From JAHEEL01 sp963700375 (GTDB lineage: Bacteria; Actinomycetota; Acidimicrobiia; Spongiisociales; UBA5794), in assembly GCA_963700375.1 (NCBI GenBank), contig CAVOXF010000003.1, forward strand, positions 528,997-592,996: DNA of 64,000 nucleotides. Reading direction: 5' to 3'. Of this stretch, positions 8,930-17,445 are shown one piece after another (position 1 is the stretch's first letter; each line of letters begins with the position of its first letter). The notes beneath the pieces were generated by a model, which searched no databases, was not told where the DNA came from, and worked only from the letters and a program-made list of their open reading frames with translations. Both the position numbers and the translations under genes were made by a program.

Positions 8930-9003
8930 CGGGACGTAGCGCAGCTTGGTAGCGCGCATCGTTCGGGACGATGAGGTCGCCGGTTCAAATCCGGCCGTCC
9001 CGA
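8930..9003 (+). tRNA. tRNA-Pro (anticodon CGG)
   Basis: A 74-base cloverleaf. The acceptor arm CGGGACG pairs with CGTCCCG, the anticodon stem CATCG/CGATG holds the loop TTCGGGA with anticodon CGG, and the T arm is GCCGG-TTCAAAT-CCGGC. The discriminator base is A at 9003 and CCA is not encoded. Reads proline codon CCG, frequent in this GC-rich genome. Confidence 0.95.
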
Positions 9004-9009
9004 CTCATC

Positions 9010-9036
9010 GAAACCCCGCCCTCGTGGCGGGGTTTC
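9010..9036 (+). terminator. hairpin terminator after tRNA-Pro
   Basis: An 11-bp perfect stem, GAAACCCCGCC pairing with GGCGGGGTTTC, with loop CTCGT. It is followed by a weak T-rich tail (GCATTTCC). It ends the tRNA transcript and may also stop leftward transcription from asd. Confidence 0.8.
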
Positions 9037-9051
9037 GCATTTCCGAGCCTC

Positions 9052-9108
9052 TGACGCTGCGAACCCAGGGTTCTCCGCATCGCATATGGCGCCGACAGCC
9101 CGCGGAAT
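9052..9108 (-). repeat. dispersed intergenic repeat, copy A
   Basis: One copy, in reverse orientation, of an element found five times in the window. In the forward sense it runs from CCGCGGGCTGTCGGCG through a CATATGCGA-like middle to GAACCCTGGGTTCGCAGCG. The core GAACCCTGGGTTC is a 6-1-6 palindrome. It lies between the tRNA terminator and the end of asd. Other copies are at 11442-11496, 11502-11556, 46350-46406 and 46433-46479. Confidence 0.8.
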
Positions 9109-9131
9109 GGACTGATCGAGGGAATCGGCAC

Positions 9132-10163
9132 CTACCGGTCGAGTAGCAGCTCGGCAAGCTGAACGGCGTTGAGCGCCGCGCCCTTGCGCAAGTTGTCGCC
9201 AACGACCCAGAGACTGATCCCTCCACGATCCCCGACGGTCTGGCGAACGCGACCGATGAGGACATCATCGATTCCGGCCGAGTCGAGCGGCGTCGGAACG
9301 TGATCATCCGCCCAGAGTTGCGTCCCAGGTGCATCGGCAAGGATCGCCTTCGCCTCCTCGAGCGGCAGCGGACGATTGAAGAACATCGTGGCGGCGATGC
9401 CGTGACCGACCATCGTGGGTACGCGAACGCACGTCGGCTCCACCTTGATCATCGGGGCATCGAGGATCTTCCTCGTCTCATGGACGAGCTTCCACTCCTC
9501 GTCGGTATACCCCTCTTCGGTGATGGCACCGGCCATGGGCAGCACGTTGTACGCAATCGGACGCTGGTAGAGATCGCCACCCGGATCCTTCCAGCCGCCG
9601 TGCTGAAGAGCCTCGCGGTTGCCGCGGAACCAGTCGATCTCACGCTCGAGCGTCGCCATACCCTGCTGGCCCGAGCCACCGGTCGCCTGATACGACGAAG
9701 CGACCATCCGGTCGATTCCCGCCGCCTCGTGGAGCGGCCCGGCCGCCATCATCAAGGCCATCGTCGTGCAGTTGGGGTTGGCGACGATTCCGCGGTGGCT
9801 CTCGATCGCCGAATCGTTGACTTCGGCTACCACGAGCGGAACGTTCGGATCCATCCGCCATGCCGACGAGTTGTCGACAACCGTGGCCCCCGCCTCGACG
9901 AACCGCGGCGCATATTCCTTAGAGCGTCCACCGCCGGCCGAGAAGATCGCGATGTCGATCCCGGTCGGGTCTGCTGCGGCCAGGTCTTCGATTGTGACCG
10001 ACCCCCACGGGGTCTCCGCAACGGTTCCGGCCGAGCGCTCCGAAGCGAGCAGGCGAATACTCCTGATCGGGAAGTCCCGCTCGGCGAGAATGGCCTGCAT
10101 CGTGCGCCCGACTGCCCCGGTTGCACCGACGACTGCGACGGTTGGATTCGCGTAGCGTTTCAT
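9132..10163 (-). CDS. asd: aspartate-semialdehyde dehydrogenase
   Basis: Reduces aspartyl phosphate to aspartate semialdehyde with NADPH, the second step towards lysine, methionine, threonine and diaminopimelate. The 343-residue protein has the Rossmann motif GATGAVG near 14-20 and the catalytic cysteine in NPNCTT (about residue 131). Length is normal. It overlaps the 3' end of lysC by 4 bases (ATGA), so the first two enzymes of the aspartate pathway are made together. The homoserine kinase of the same pathway lies at 47522. Confidence 0.96.
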   Translation of the reverse strand: MKRYANPTVAVVGATGAVGRTMQAILAERDFPIRSIRLLASERSAGTVAETPWGSVTIEDLAAADPTGIDIAIFSAGGGRSKEYAPRFVEAGATVVDNSSAWRMDPNVPLVVAEVNDSAIESHRGIVANPNCTTMALMMAAGPLHEAAGIDRMVASSYQATGGSGQQGMATLEREIDWFRGNREALQHGGWKDPGGDLYQRPIAYNVLPMAGAITEEGYTDEEWKLVHETRKILDAPMIKVEPTCVRVPTMVGHGIAATMFFNRPLPLEEAKAILADAPGTQLWADDHVPTPLDSAGIDDVLIGRVRQTVGDRGGISLWVVGDNLRKGAALNAVQLAELLLDR

Positions 10164-11374
10164 GAATCCACTCCGATCAGACCTTGGTGCAGCGCCTCGA
10201 CGGCCGCCTGGGTGTCGTCGCCTCGGACGACACAGCTGATGCGAATCGAAGACGTCGAGATCATCTCGATGTTGACTCCGGCGTCCGACAGGATGCGGAA
10301 CATCTTCGCTGCCACGCCGGACTCCGACTTCATCCCTGCCCCGACGACCGTGATCTTCGCGATATCAGGATCGAGGTCGACGCCGTCCGCTCCGATCTCG
10401 GCGGCGACCCGTTCTGCGACCTCCACCGCTGTTGCCGCTGAAGCGACCGGAACCGTAAACGAGATATCCGTGACACCCTGGCTCGAGATGTTCTGGACGA
10501 TCATGTCAACGTTGACGCCCGCGGCGCCCATCGGCTCGAACACGGCGGCAGCAATCCCGGGCTGATCCGGAACGCCCTTGACGGTCAACTTGGCTTCGGA
10601 GTCGTCGTGCGCGATCCCGCGGATGATCGGTTCTTCCATCGTCTCCTCCTTGACCCAAGTTCCTTCTTGGTCGTGGAACGACGACCGAACGTGGATGGGA
10701 ATGTTGTAGCGGATTCCGAACTCGACGCTCCTCGGCATGAGGACGCCGGCGCCGGCATTGGCAAGTTCGAGCATCTCAGCGAATGTGACTTCGTCGAGCT
10801 TCCTGGCGGATGCCACGACCCTGGGATCGGCCGTGAAGACGCCGTCGACATCGGTGTAGATCTCGCAGAGGTCGGCGCCAAGCGATGCCGCCAGCGCCAC
10901 GGCCGTGGCGTCGGAACCGCCTCGGCCGAGCGTCGTCACGTCCTTCGAGTCCGGGCTGACGCCCTGGAAGCCGGCGACGATGGCAACCTTGCCTTCTTCG
11001 AGGCACTCGCGCACCCGGAAGGCACGGATGTCGACGATCTCAGCCCGACCGTGATCTGCCGTTGTCAGGATCCCTGCCTGAGACCCGGTGAAGCTGACCG
11101 CCGGAACATCGTGGGCCTCGATCGCCATGGCAACAAGCGCCATTGAGATCCGCTCGCCCGCCGTAAGGAGCATGTCCATCTCACGGGGGTGCGGGTTCTC
11201 CGAGATCTGCGTTGCGAGGTCGATGAGCGCGTCCGTCGACTTCCCCATTGCCGAGACGACTACCACCACGTCGTTTCCGGCCCGGTAGGTCTCGACCACC
11301 CTGCGGGCCACGTTGCGAATTCGGTCTGCATCGGCGAGCGACGTGCCGCCGAACTTCTTTACCACAAGTGCCAT
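10160..11374 (-). CDS. lysC: aspartate kinase
   Basis: Phosphorylates aspartate, the entry step of the aspartate amino-acid family. The 404-residue protein begins with the kinase signature KKFGGTS (6-12), has the amino-acid kinase fold to about residue 245 and two ACT domains after it (about 260-400), where lysine and threonine give feedback inhibition in the family. In many actinobacteria an internal start yields a separate beta subunit covering the ACT part; no strong internal site was singled out here. It is co-translated with asd through an ATGA overlap. The upstream spacer holds two repeat copies. Confidence 0.96.
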   Translation of the reverse strand: MALVVKKFGGTSLADADRIRNVARRVVETYRAGNDVVVVVSAMGKSTDALIDLATQISENPHPREMDMLLTAGERISMALVAMAIEAHDVPAVSFTGSQAGILTTADHGRAEIVDIRAFRVRECLEEGKVAIVAGFQGVSPDSKDVTTLGRGGSDATAVALAASLGADLCEIYTDVDGVFTADPRVVASARKLDEVTFAEMLELANAGAGVLMPRSVEFGIRYNIPIHVRSSFHDQEGTWVKEETMEEPIIRGIAHDDSEAKLTVKGVPDQPGIAAAVFEPMGAAGVNVDMIVQNISSQGVTDISFTVPVASAATAVEVAERVAAEIGADGVDLDPDIAKITVVGAGMKSESGVAAKMFRILSDAGVNIEMISTSSIRISCVVRGDDTQAAVEALHQGLIGVDS

Positions 11375-11441
11375 GTGGCGGTTGAGTGTAGGTGTGAGGC
11401 GAGAGTCTTCTGCGCAGCCCTGATCGACCGCGCCGCAACCT

Positions 11442-11496
11442 CGTTCCGCGGGCTGTCGGCGTCACATACGAGGTGGAGAACCCTGGGTTCGCAGCG
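11442..11496 (+). repeat. dispersed intergenic repeat, copy B
   Basis: Forward copy of the element described at 9052. With copy C it forms a tandem pair with an exact 60-base period. It differs from copy C at only a few positions (CACATACG against CATATGCG in the middle). Confidence 0.85.
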
Positions 11497-11501
11497 CTAC
11501 C

Positions 11502-11556
11502 CGTTCCGCGGGCTGTCGGCGTCATATGCGAGGTGGAGAACCCTGGGTTCGCAGCG
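11502..11556 (+). repeat. dispersed intergenic repeat, copy C
   Basis: Second unit of the 60-base tandem pair, ending 35 bases before the start of the cyclophilin lipoprotein gene. It lies where a promoter for that gene would be expected, so it may affect expression. Confidence 0.85.
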
Positions 11557-11591
11557 TTTGGTATCTGGGGGGCGAACGTAGGATCCCGGCC

Positions 11592-12344
11592 GTGAAACGG
11601 TTCATCATCCCCGCCATTGCCGCCGCCGCTCTGCTCCTCGCCGCGTGCAACGGCTCCGAGACCAACGCAACGTCCACGACCACCACCTCCACGACGATGC
11701 CGGCCTCGAAGACCCCGCAGCCGGAGGTCGCCCTCGAAGTGGTACCTCGCAACTACGCAGAGTTCCGGGCGCAACCGACCGCATGCTCCGCCGAAGCGCC
11801 CGCGGAACTCACCCCCATGGAGTTCGCCGCGCCCGCAGACATGGGTCTGGACGCCGCCGAACCGTTCACGGTGGTCATGTCGACCACCTGCGGCGACATC
11901 GAGATCGAGCTCGACCCGTCTCTGGCGCCCGAAACTGTGAACTCATTCGTATTCCTCGCTACTGAGGGATACTTCGATGGAATCGCCTTGCACCGTGTGA
12001 TCCCCGGGTTCGTGGTCCAGGGCGGAGACCCGACGGCCACAGGGACCGGGGGTCCCGGCTACACGGTCCCCGACGAGTTCCCGCCGGCCGGTGTCGGATA
12101 CGAACGCGGCACCCTCGCCATGGCGAACGCCGGCACCGGCACGACTGGGAGCCAATTCTTCCTCGTCCTCGCAGACGTCGGCCTCCCCCCGCAATACAAC
12201 ATCTTCGGGAGGATCACAGCGGGTCTCGACGTCCTCGACCTTCTCCAGAGTGTGCCGCTCGGACAGGCGGCCGGCAGCCCCGACCCAACGCCGAGCACCC
12301 CGCTCGAGTCGATCTACATCAACAGCGTGACGATCAAGCCATGA
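11592..12344 (+). CDS. peptidyl-prolyl cis-trans isomerase (cyclophilin), lipoprotein
   Basis: Catalyses proline isomerisation, here outside the cell membrane. The GTG start at 11592 places a lipoprotein signal immediately after it (MKRFIIPAIAAAALLLAAC, acylated Cys19). The frame is open 22 codons further up, but only through repeat DNA. A Thr-rich linker follows, then a cyclophilin domain (about 90-250) with HRVIPGFVVQGGDP and GTTGSQFFLVL, the classic catalytic segments. 250 residues. A strong hairpin follows the stop. Confidence 0.92.
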   Translation: MKRFIIPAIAAAALLLAACNGSETNATSTTTTSTTMPASKTPQPEVALEVVPRNYAEFRAQPTACSAEAPAELTPMEFAAPADMGLDAAEPFTVVMSTTCGDIEIELDPSLAPETVNSFVFLATEGYFDGIALHRVIPGFVVQGGDPTATGTGGPGYTVPDEFPPAGVGYERGTLAMANAGTGTTGSQFFLVLADVGLPPQYNIFGRITAGLDVLDLLQSVPLGQAAGSPDPTPSTPLESIYINSVTIKP

Positions 12345-12347
12345 CGC

Positions 12348-12382
12348 GGGGAAGGGGGAGCGCATCGCGCTCCCCCTTCCCC
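12348..12382. terminator. bidirectional terminator hairpin
   Basis: A perfect 16-bp stem (GGGGAAGGGGGAGCGC pairing with its complement) with an ATC loop, placed between the convergent cyclophilin and MscS-helix genes. There is no long T-run, but position and stability fit a terminator for both strands. Confidence 0.8.
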
Positions 12383-12408
12383 TCTCTTGAGTCGTTGTGA
12401 CGTTTGGC

Positions 12409-13071
12409 TCAGCTGACCTGGGAATCGTCCCGCGGTGCCAAGTATTTCGCCCACCACTTCTTCGCGGTGTCGATCCCGCCAACGCCGAAGGCGATCGCGA
12501 AGGCGATGCCAAGAGCAGCGGTCAGGATCTTCGTGATGTCGGCCGCGAAGTTGATCTGGAGCAGATCCATCGCGAAGAGAACACCGAAGAGGACGATGAG
12601 GATCTGGACGACCCACGTCAGCCACGGCACATCCTTCTCCTGAGCGAACGGCCGCACGAGGCCGGCAGTCCAACTCGCCACCGCAGCTGCGACCACCACG
12701 ACGATCGCGGCGACCAGAACGATCGGAATCCACGCCAGGAACCGGACGAGGAGAACCTCCAGCGTCTGGATCTGAAGCACGCGGACCACCATGAGCCACA
12801 GCACCACGACCAGGTAGGCGTAGATGATCGTGGCCGTGATTCCTGCGGCCGTCTGATCCGTCCCAGCGAGAGCACTCGTGATGCCCGCCTTGTCGAAGAT
12901 CGCCTGCATGAAGCTCCAATTCAGGACCTTCTCGATGAGCTTGCGGACCCATTTGAGGATCCAGCGGCCGATGATGAGAATCAGCAGCGCAACAACAATG
13001 CGCGGCAACCACTCAGCGGTCAGCTGCCCAAGGGTCTCGAACTCGGCGACGAGTTGGTCCCAAAAGGACAT
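12409..13071 (-). CDS. mechanosensitive-channel-type membrane protein
   Basis: A 220-residue membrane protein with about five hydrophobic helices. The last segment (ALGIAFAIAFGVGGIDTAKKWW, split here for description) is the conserved TM-helix repeat seen at the pore of small MscS-like proteins. It lacks the large cytoplasmic beta domain of full MscS, so it matches the short TM-helix family (PF05552 type). Start at ATG 13071 has AAAGGAG about 10 bases upstream; the open frame extends further up but lies across the upstream promoter region. Function in osmotic protection is inferred from the family. Confidence 0.75.
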   Translation of the reverse strand: MSFWDQLVAEFETLGQLTAEWLPRIVVALLILIIGRWILKWVRKLIEKVLNWSFMQAIFDKAGITSALAGTDQTAAGITATIIYAYLVVVLWLMVVRVLQIQTLEVLLVRFLAWIPIVLVAAIVVVVAAAVASWTAGLVRPFAQEKDVPWLTWVVQILIVLFGVLFAMDLLQINFAADITKILTAALGIAFAIAFGVGGIDTAKKWWAKYLAPRDDSQVS

Positions 13072-13198
13072 AGTGCTCCACTCCTTTGTGTGCGTTGGTC
13101 TTGCGAGCCGAGCATAGCTCCGCGCCTTCGGGCTCCGCTGAAGCGCCCCTGCCTGCACCGGATTTCCCTCTGCCGTCACGTCCAGTAGCCTTCCGTTC

Positions 13199-13366
13199 AT
13201 GGCAACCGACAAGCGAGACCGACAGCGGGCGAATCGCGCAGAGAAGCAGAAAGCCGACGCGAAGGTTCAACGCCGGAAGCACTACATCGCACTGGCGAAG
13301 AGATACGGCCTCTATGCACTGCTCATCGTCATCGCCCTGCTGGTGATCACCTTCCTCTCGAACTGA
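13199..13366 (+). CDS. small basic single-pass membrane protein (55 aa)
   Basis: A short gene, ATG 13199 to TGA 13366. The first about 30 residues are strongly basic and hydrophilic (MATDKRDRQRANRAEKQKAD), followed by one membrane helix (YALLIVIALLVITFL). The basic N-terminal pattern resembles the cytoplasmic tail found ahead of the membrane helix in actinobacterial cyclophilins, but no enzyme domain follows. It ends four bases before the GTG of the PHP gene, so the two are coupled. Codon use and spacing support a real gene; function unknown. Confidence 0.7.
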   Translation: MATDKRDRQRANRAEKQKADAKVQRRKHYIALAKRYGLYALLIVIALLVITFLSN

Positions 13367-13370
13367 ATCC

Positions 13371-14210
13371 GTGGCGGTTGACCTCCACGTCCACTCCTCG
13401 GCCTCCGACGGGACCGACCCGCCCCGCGATGTTGTAGCCAAGGCCGCAGCGCTCGGCCTGTCGGCAATCGCTCTCACCGACCACGACACCCTCTCCGGTA
13501 TCCCCGAGGCACGTGCGGCCGCGGTCACCCTCCCGATCGACGTCGTCCCCGGCGTCGAACTCTCCGTGAACCATGCCGATCTGAAGATCCACATGTTGGC
13601 CTACTTCATCGAACCCGGCCCCGGACCGCTCCAGGACCGCCTTGCGGCCCTCCGTTCCGGGCGCACCGTCAGGAACAAGATCATCATCCGGCGTTTGAAG
13701 GAGCTCGGCTACCCGATCACCATGGACGACGTACTGCGCCATGCCCGCGGCGACGCCGTCGGTCGCCCGCACATCGCTGATGCCCTCGTTGAAGCAGGCG
13801 CACTCGCCAGTCGTTCCGAAGCGTTTTTCGAACTCCTCTCGGACGGCGGGAAGGCCTACGTCGAGCGCGAGCGCCTGACCGCCGTAGATGCCATCGAGCT
13901 GACCGCGCAGTCGGGTGGTGTCACGTCGATCGCCCACCCGCTCACGATCAGTGGCGACGCGGCGTCGCTGCGTTCAACGTTCCGCGACCTTCGCGATGCC
14001 GGACTCTCCGGGATCGAGGTCTACTACTCGGAGCATCCGCCGGCGATCAGGAGTCAGCTTGCCGCCGCCGCAGCCGATCTCGATCTCGTAGCGACCGGCG
14101 GATCCGACTATCACGGAACCGGCAAGCCCGGCCTCGAGATCGGCTCCGGTCACGGAGACCTCGTCGTTCCCGATGCGGCCCTCGAGGAACTTCGACAGCG
14201 GCGCCCCTAA
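13371..14210 (+). CDS. PHP-domain phosphoesterase (RNase AM / nucleoside bisphosphate phosphatase type)
   Basis: A 279-residue PHP protein from a GTG start. Metal-binding motifs are visible: DLHVHSSASDGT (4-15), TDHDT (about 37-41), an AHP motif (about 191) and a terminal GSDYHG (about 244-249). The arrangement matches the YciV/TrpH family, which removes phosphate from 3',5'-bisphosphonucleotides and trims RNA 5' ends. It is coupled to the small membrane protein just upstream. Confidence 0.85.
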   Translation: MAVDLHVHSSASDGTDPPRDVVAKAAALGLSAIALTDHDTLSGIPEARAAAVTLPIDVVPGVELSVNHADLKIHMLAYFIEPGPGPLQDRLAALRSGRTVRNKIIIRRLKELGYPITMDDVLRHARGDAVGRPHIADALVEAGALASRSEAFFELLSDGGKAYVERERLTAVDAIELTAQSGGVTSIAHPLTISGDAASLRSTFRDLRDAGLSGIEVYYSEHPPAIRSQLAAAAADLDLVATGGSDYHGTGKPGLEIGSGHGDLVVPDAALEELRQRRP

Positions 14211-14268
14211 TAGGTCAACACCTGGCTCAAACCCGCCGATAGACGATTGGGGAATCGAAAGGACTTGA

Positions 14269-15561
14269 GTGACTTCGGTGGTGTCGGTGTCGGCCTATCG
14301 GGCGCCGATTGACTACGCGACGATACGCGTGCAGTTCCAGAGTGCCCGTGCCGCCATTGCGGCGGCCACGTGCATTGTGGCGCTCATCCTTGTCGCGTCC
14401 GGCGCCGGAACATTCGCCATCCCGTTCGCGGTCGGCGCATTCGTCATCGCCGCCGACGCGCTCTACCGCCGTACCCACGGGGATTCCGCGGCAACGCCGC
14501 TCCTGATCGATATCACGGCGCTTGGCGCGATGTTCACCGTCGGTGGGGCCGCTCCGGCAGTCCACGTTGCGGCCATGGCGTACGGCCTCGTCGCCATGGC
14601 GCTCCTCCTCCCTGTTCGACAGGCTGGGCTCTTCTTCGCCTACGCCGCCGTGTGGGCCACCGTGATCGCCGCCACGGGCGGAAGTGGCCTCCTGTCGACC
14701 AATGCCCATGCGGGGTTCAACGCGTTCTTCACCATTGTCCTGATGGTCGCCGTCGCGGCGTTGATCTCCGGTGCCGCACGCGTCCTGATCCAGGTTCAGG
14801 ACCGGCAGCAGCGCCTTCTCGAACAGGAGCGAAGGACCGTCCAGGTCAAGAACGAATTCGTCTCGATGGTCTCCCACGAACTGCGCACGCCGATCACCGG
14901 GATCTCGGGGTTCTCCGAGACGCTGCGTGATCATTGGCGCGACCTTCCTCCTTCCGAAGTCGACGAGTTCTTGACCATCCTGCGGGGCGAGTCGGATCAC
15001 CTCGCGAACCTCGTCGAGGACATCCTGGTGATACCGCGCCTCGACTCCGGGCACCTCCGTTTCCACCTTGAACAGGTCAGCGTCGCAACGGTCGCCGAGA
15101 CCGTTGCCGAGACGGTGTTCGACGACGACACCTCGGTCGAGATCGACATCCCGGTCTACGTGTTCGTGTGGTCGGATCCCGTTCGCCTTCGACAGATCCT
15201 CCGCAACCTGATGGAGAACGCCGGCAAGTATGGTGGCAACGAGGTCTACGTCTCCGGCGAGGAACGCCGCGAAGGCACGTACACCGTGATCGTCGCCGAC
15301 AACGGGGTCGGCGTCGCCGAAGCGGATCGGGAACGGATCTTCGAGCACTTCGAGCAGCTCTCGTCAGGTGATGCCCGGCTCGAACAGGGCGTCGGTCTCG
15401 GCCTGCCGATCGCGAAGAAGCTGGCGACGGCGATGGGCGGTCACCTCTGGTACGAGGACCGCTTCCCCGTCGGCGCCCAATTCTGCTTCGACGTCGACCT
15501 GGTCAAGGAATCCGAGCGAGAGGCAGGATCGCTCCCGGCCGAGGCATCCGGCAATCGGTAG
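14269..15561 (+). CDS. membrane sensor histidine kinase
   Basis: A 430-residue kinase. The N-terminal about 165 residues contain about six hydrophobic helices, a sensing module of unknown ligand. Next comes a short coiled linker, then the HisKA domain with the phosphorylated histidine in VSHELRTP (H203), and a HATPase domain with NLMENAGKYGG (N box) and DNGVGV (G1). No response regulator is adjacent; the stand-alone receiver at 7212 is far away and oppositely framed by other genes. It is the first of a rightward run with the epimerase, a small protein, thiolase and glpX. Confidence 0.9.
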   Translation: MTSVVSVSAYRAPIDYATIRVQFQSARAAIAAATCIVALILVASGAGTFAIPFAVGAFVIAADALYRRTHGDSAATPLLIDITALGAMFTVGGAAPAVHVAAMAYGLVAMALLLPVRQAGLFFAYAAVWATVIAATGGSGLLSTNAHAGFNAFFTIVLMVAVAALISGAARVLIQVQDRQQRLLEQERRTVQVKNEFVSMVSHELRTPITGISGFSETLRDHWRDLPPSEVDEFLTILRGESDHLANLVEDILVIPRLDSGHLRFHLEQVSVATVAETVAETVFDDDTSVEIDIPVYVFVWSDPVRLRQILRNLMENAGKYGGNEVYVSGEERREGTYTVIVADNGVGVAEADRERIFEHFEQLSSGDARLEQGVGLGLPIAKKLATAMGGHLWYEDRFPVGAQFCFDVDLVKESEREAGSLPAEASGNR

Positions 15562-15570
15562 TCTCAGCTG

Positions 15571-15978
15571 ATGCTGCCGTACAACATCGACCACGTGGCG
15601 ATCGCCGTGCATGATCTCGATGCCACCCTTGCGGACCTCAAGCGGCAGTACGGGGCCGATCCGCTGTCTCGCGAAGTGGTCGCGTCACAGGGCGTCGAGG
15701 AGGCCGTGGTTCCCGTCGGCGGATCGAACGTTCAGATCCTCCAGCCGCTCTCGCCGGATAGCCCGGTCGGGCGGTTCCTCGAGAAGCGGGGCGAAGGAAT
15801 GCATCACATCGCATTCACCGTGCCGGACATCGATATTGCACTCGAGCATCTCCGGGAGACCGGTACTCGTCTCATCGACGAGGAGCCTCGCGTCGGGGGT
15901 GGAGGCCATCGCATCGCATTCGTCCACCCATCGGCGTTTGCGGGTACCCTCGTGGAACTGGTTGAAGGAGCGACGTGA
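15571..15978 (+). CDS. mce: methylmalonyl-CoA epimerase
   Basis: Interconverts (S)- and (R)-methylmalonyl-CoA in propionate metabolism. A 135-residue VOC-fold protein with metal-binding residues expected at IDHVAIAV (His8), the central EGMHHIAFTV (His77/78) and the terminal LVELVE (Glu). Length and these motifs match the family well. It overlaps the next small gene by GTGA and lies close to a thiolase, consistent with a propionyl-CoA or acetyl-CoA context. Confidence 0.88.
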   Translation: MLPYNIDHVAIAVHDLDATLADLKRQYGADPLSREVVASQGVEEAVVPVGGSNVQILQPLSPDSPVGRFLEKRGEGMHHIAFTVPDIDIALEHLRETGTRLIDEEPRVGGGGHRIAFVHPSAFAGTLVELVEGAT

Positions 15979-16208
15979 CCGAAATCATCTCGATCAAGGG
16001 TGGGGCAGAGCCGGCACTGGCCGCGGCCATCGCTGCCGCCGTCACCCACTTCGAGGAGAACGAGGCCGAGACAAGGGCGACCCGCCCTCCGGTTCCGAAG
16101 CCGAGTCCATGGGTCCAATCGAGCCGTCCCCGTGACATCCCGCCGCCGCTGATCTCTCACCAATTCGACGCTGCGCCGTGGACGGACGCCGCCGAGAACA
16201 ACGACTGA
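15975..16208 (+). CDS. small acidic/proline-rich protein, possibly acyl-CoA carboxylase epsilon-like
   Basis: A 77-residue protein from a GTG overlapping the epimerase stop. The first about 35 residues form an Ala-rich helix (AEPALAAAIAAAVTHFEEN), then a proline-rich tail with a conserved-looking W and RP residues. That layout recalls the small epsilon subunit that actinobacterial acyl-CoA carboxylases carry, and the position next to methylmalonyl-CoA epimerase fits a propionyl-CoA carboxylase link. No carboxylase alpha or beta subunit is in the window, so this remains a tentative assignment. Confidence 0.45.
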   Translation: MTEIISIKGGAEPALAAAIAAAVTHFEENEAETRATRPPVPKPSPWVQSSRPRDIPPPLISHQFDAAPWTDAAENND

Positions 16209-16269
16209 CGCCCTCCGCCGCCCTCAAACCCGCGGGTAGCATCCATCGGGAAGCCACGAAAGGGTTCTG

Positions 16270-17445
16270 ATGGCCACCGTCATCTCTTCGATTGCCAGGA
16301 CACCGATCGGTCGGTTCCGGGGCGGATTCACCCCGTTCACCGCAATGGACCTCGGCGGTTTCGCCATCGCCGCCGCGCTCGAACGGGCGGGCATCAACGG
16401 AGACCAGATCGACGAAGTGCTGTTCGGGCATGTAATTCAGACCGGTCAGGGCCAGGTCACCAGTCGCCAGGCGGCGTTCAAGGGCGGCATCCCGATGACG
16501 GTGCCGTCAACGACGATCGACAAGGCCTGCCTCTCCGGTACCGCGACGATCGCGGACGCCGATATGCACATCCGGGCCGGAGAGTCGCGCATCGTGATGG
16601 CCGGCGGCATGGAGTCGATGACCAACGCGCCGCACATCCTCAACGGCGCCCGATTCGGCTACGGCTACGGCGGCACCGACCTCGTCGACTCACTCAACCA
16701 GGACGGCTTGATGTGTGCGTTCGACAACGTCCTGATGGGCGAGTCGACCGACGGCAACAACCTCAAGCTGGGCATTGGCCGCACCGAGCAGGACGAGTGG
16801 GCGGCGGCGAGCCACGAGCGGGCCATCGCCGCCACCGAGTCTGGCGCATTCGACGCAGAGATCGCGCCGGTTGAAGTCCCGCAGCGCCGAGGGGCGCCGA
16901 TCCTCATCGAGCACGACGAAGGCATGCGGCCCGGAACCACGACCGAAACGCTCAGCAGGCTTCGTGCCGCCTTTCGCGACGACGGCACAATCACCGCAGG
17001 CAACGCCTCTCAGATCTCGGACGGGGCGGCGGCTCTCGTCGTGGCCGACCGCAGCGCTGCTGAGGGTCTCGGCATGCCGATCGTCGCTGAGATCCTTGCC
17101 TACGGGCAAACCGCCGGACCCGACACGAGCCTCCAGGCCCAGCCGGCGAACGCCATCCGGATCGCCCTCGAGAAGGCGAGCCTCGAAGTGTCGGACCTGG
17201 ATCTCGTCGAGATCAATGAGGCCTTCGCCGCCGTGTCCCTCTACTCGGCGAACCTGCTCGGCCTTTCTCACGACCGTGTGAATGTCAACGGTGGCGCCGT
17301 CGCGCTCGGCCACCCCCTCGGTGCGTCCGGGGCAAGGATCGTTATCACGCTCATAAGCGCACTCCGGGAACGGGGAGGCGGGATAGGAGCCGCTGCGCTC
17401 TGTGGTGGTGGAGGCCAGGGCGACGCGCTGATCGTGAGCGTGTGA
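16270..17445 (+). CDS. acetyl-CoA acetyltransferase (thiolase)
   Basis: Condenses two acetyl-CoA or cleaves acetoacetyl-CoA. The 391-residue thiolase has the acyl-carrying Cys87 in KACLSG, the histidine in GGAVALGHPLGASG (about 340-353) and the second cysteine in CGGGGQGD near 378. NEAFA near 318 is also present. AAAGGG precedes the ATG at a normal distance. It overlaps glpX by GTGA. Whether it serves degradation or synthesis cannot be told from sequence. Confidence 0.93.
   Translation: MATVISSIARTPIGRFRGGFTPFTAMDLGGFAIAAALERAGINGDQIDEVLFGHVIQTGQGQVTSRQAAFKGGIPMTVPSTTIDKACLSGTATIADADMHIRAGESRIVMAGGMESMTNAPHILNGARFGYGYGGTDLVDSLNQDGLMCAFDNVLMGESTDGNNLKLGIGRTEQDEWAAASHERAIAATESGAFDAEIAPVEVPQRRGAPILIEHDEGMRPGTTTETLSRLRAAFRDDGTITAGNASQISDGAAALVVADRSAAEGLGMPIVAEILAYGQTAGPDTSLQAQPANAIRIALEKASLEVSDLDLVEINEAFAAVSLYSANLLGLSHDRVNVNGGAVALGHPLGASGARIVITLISALRERGGGIGAAALCGGGGQGDALIVSV

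Noticed and set aside
11430..11560. Possible CRISPR-like array because of regular repeats
   Set aside because: There are only two units with a 60-base period, the repeat fills almost all of each unit, and no cas gene is nearby.
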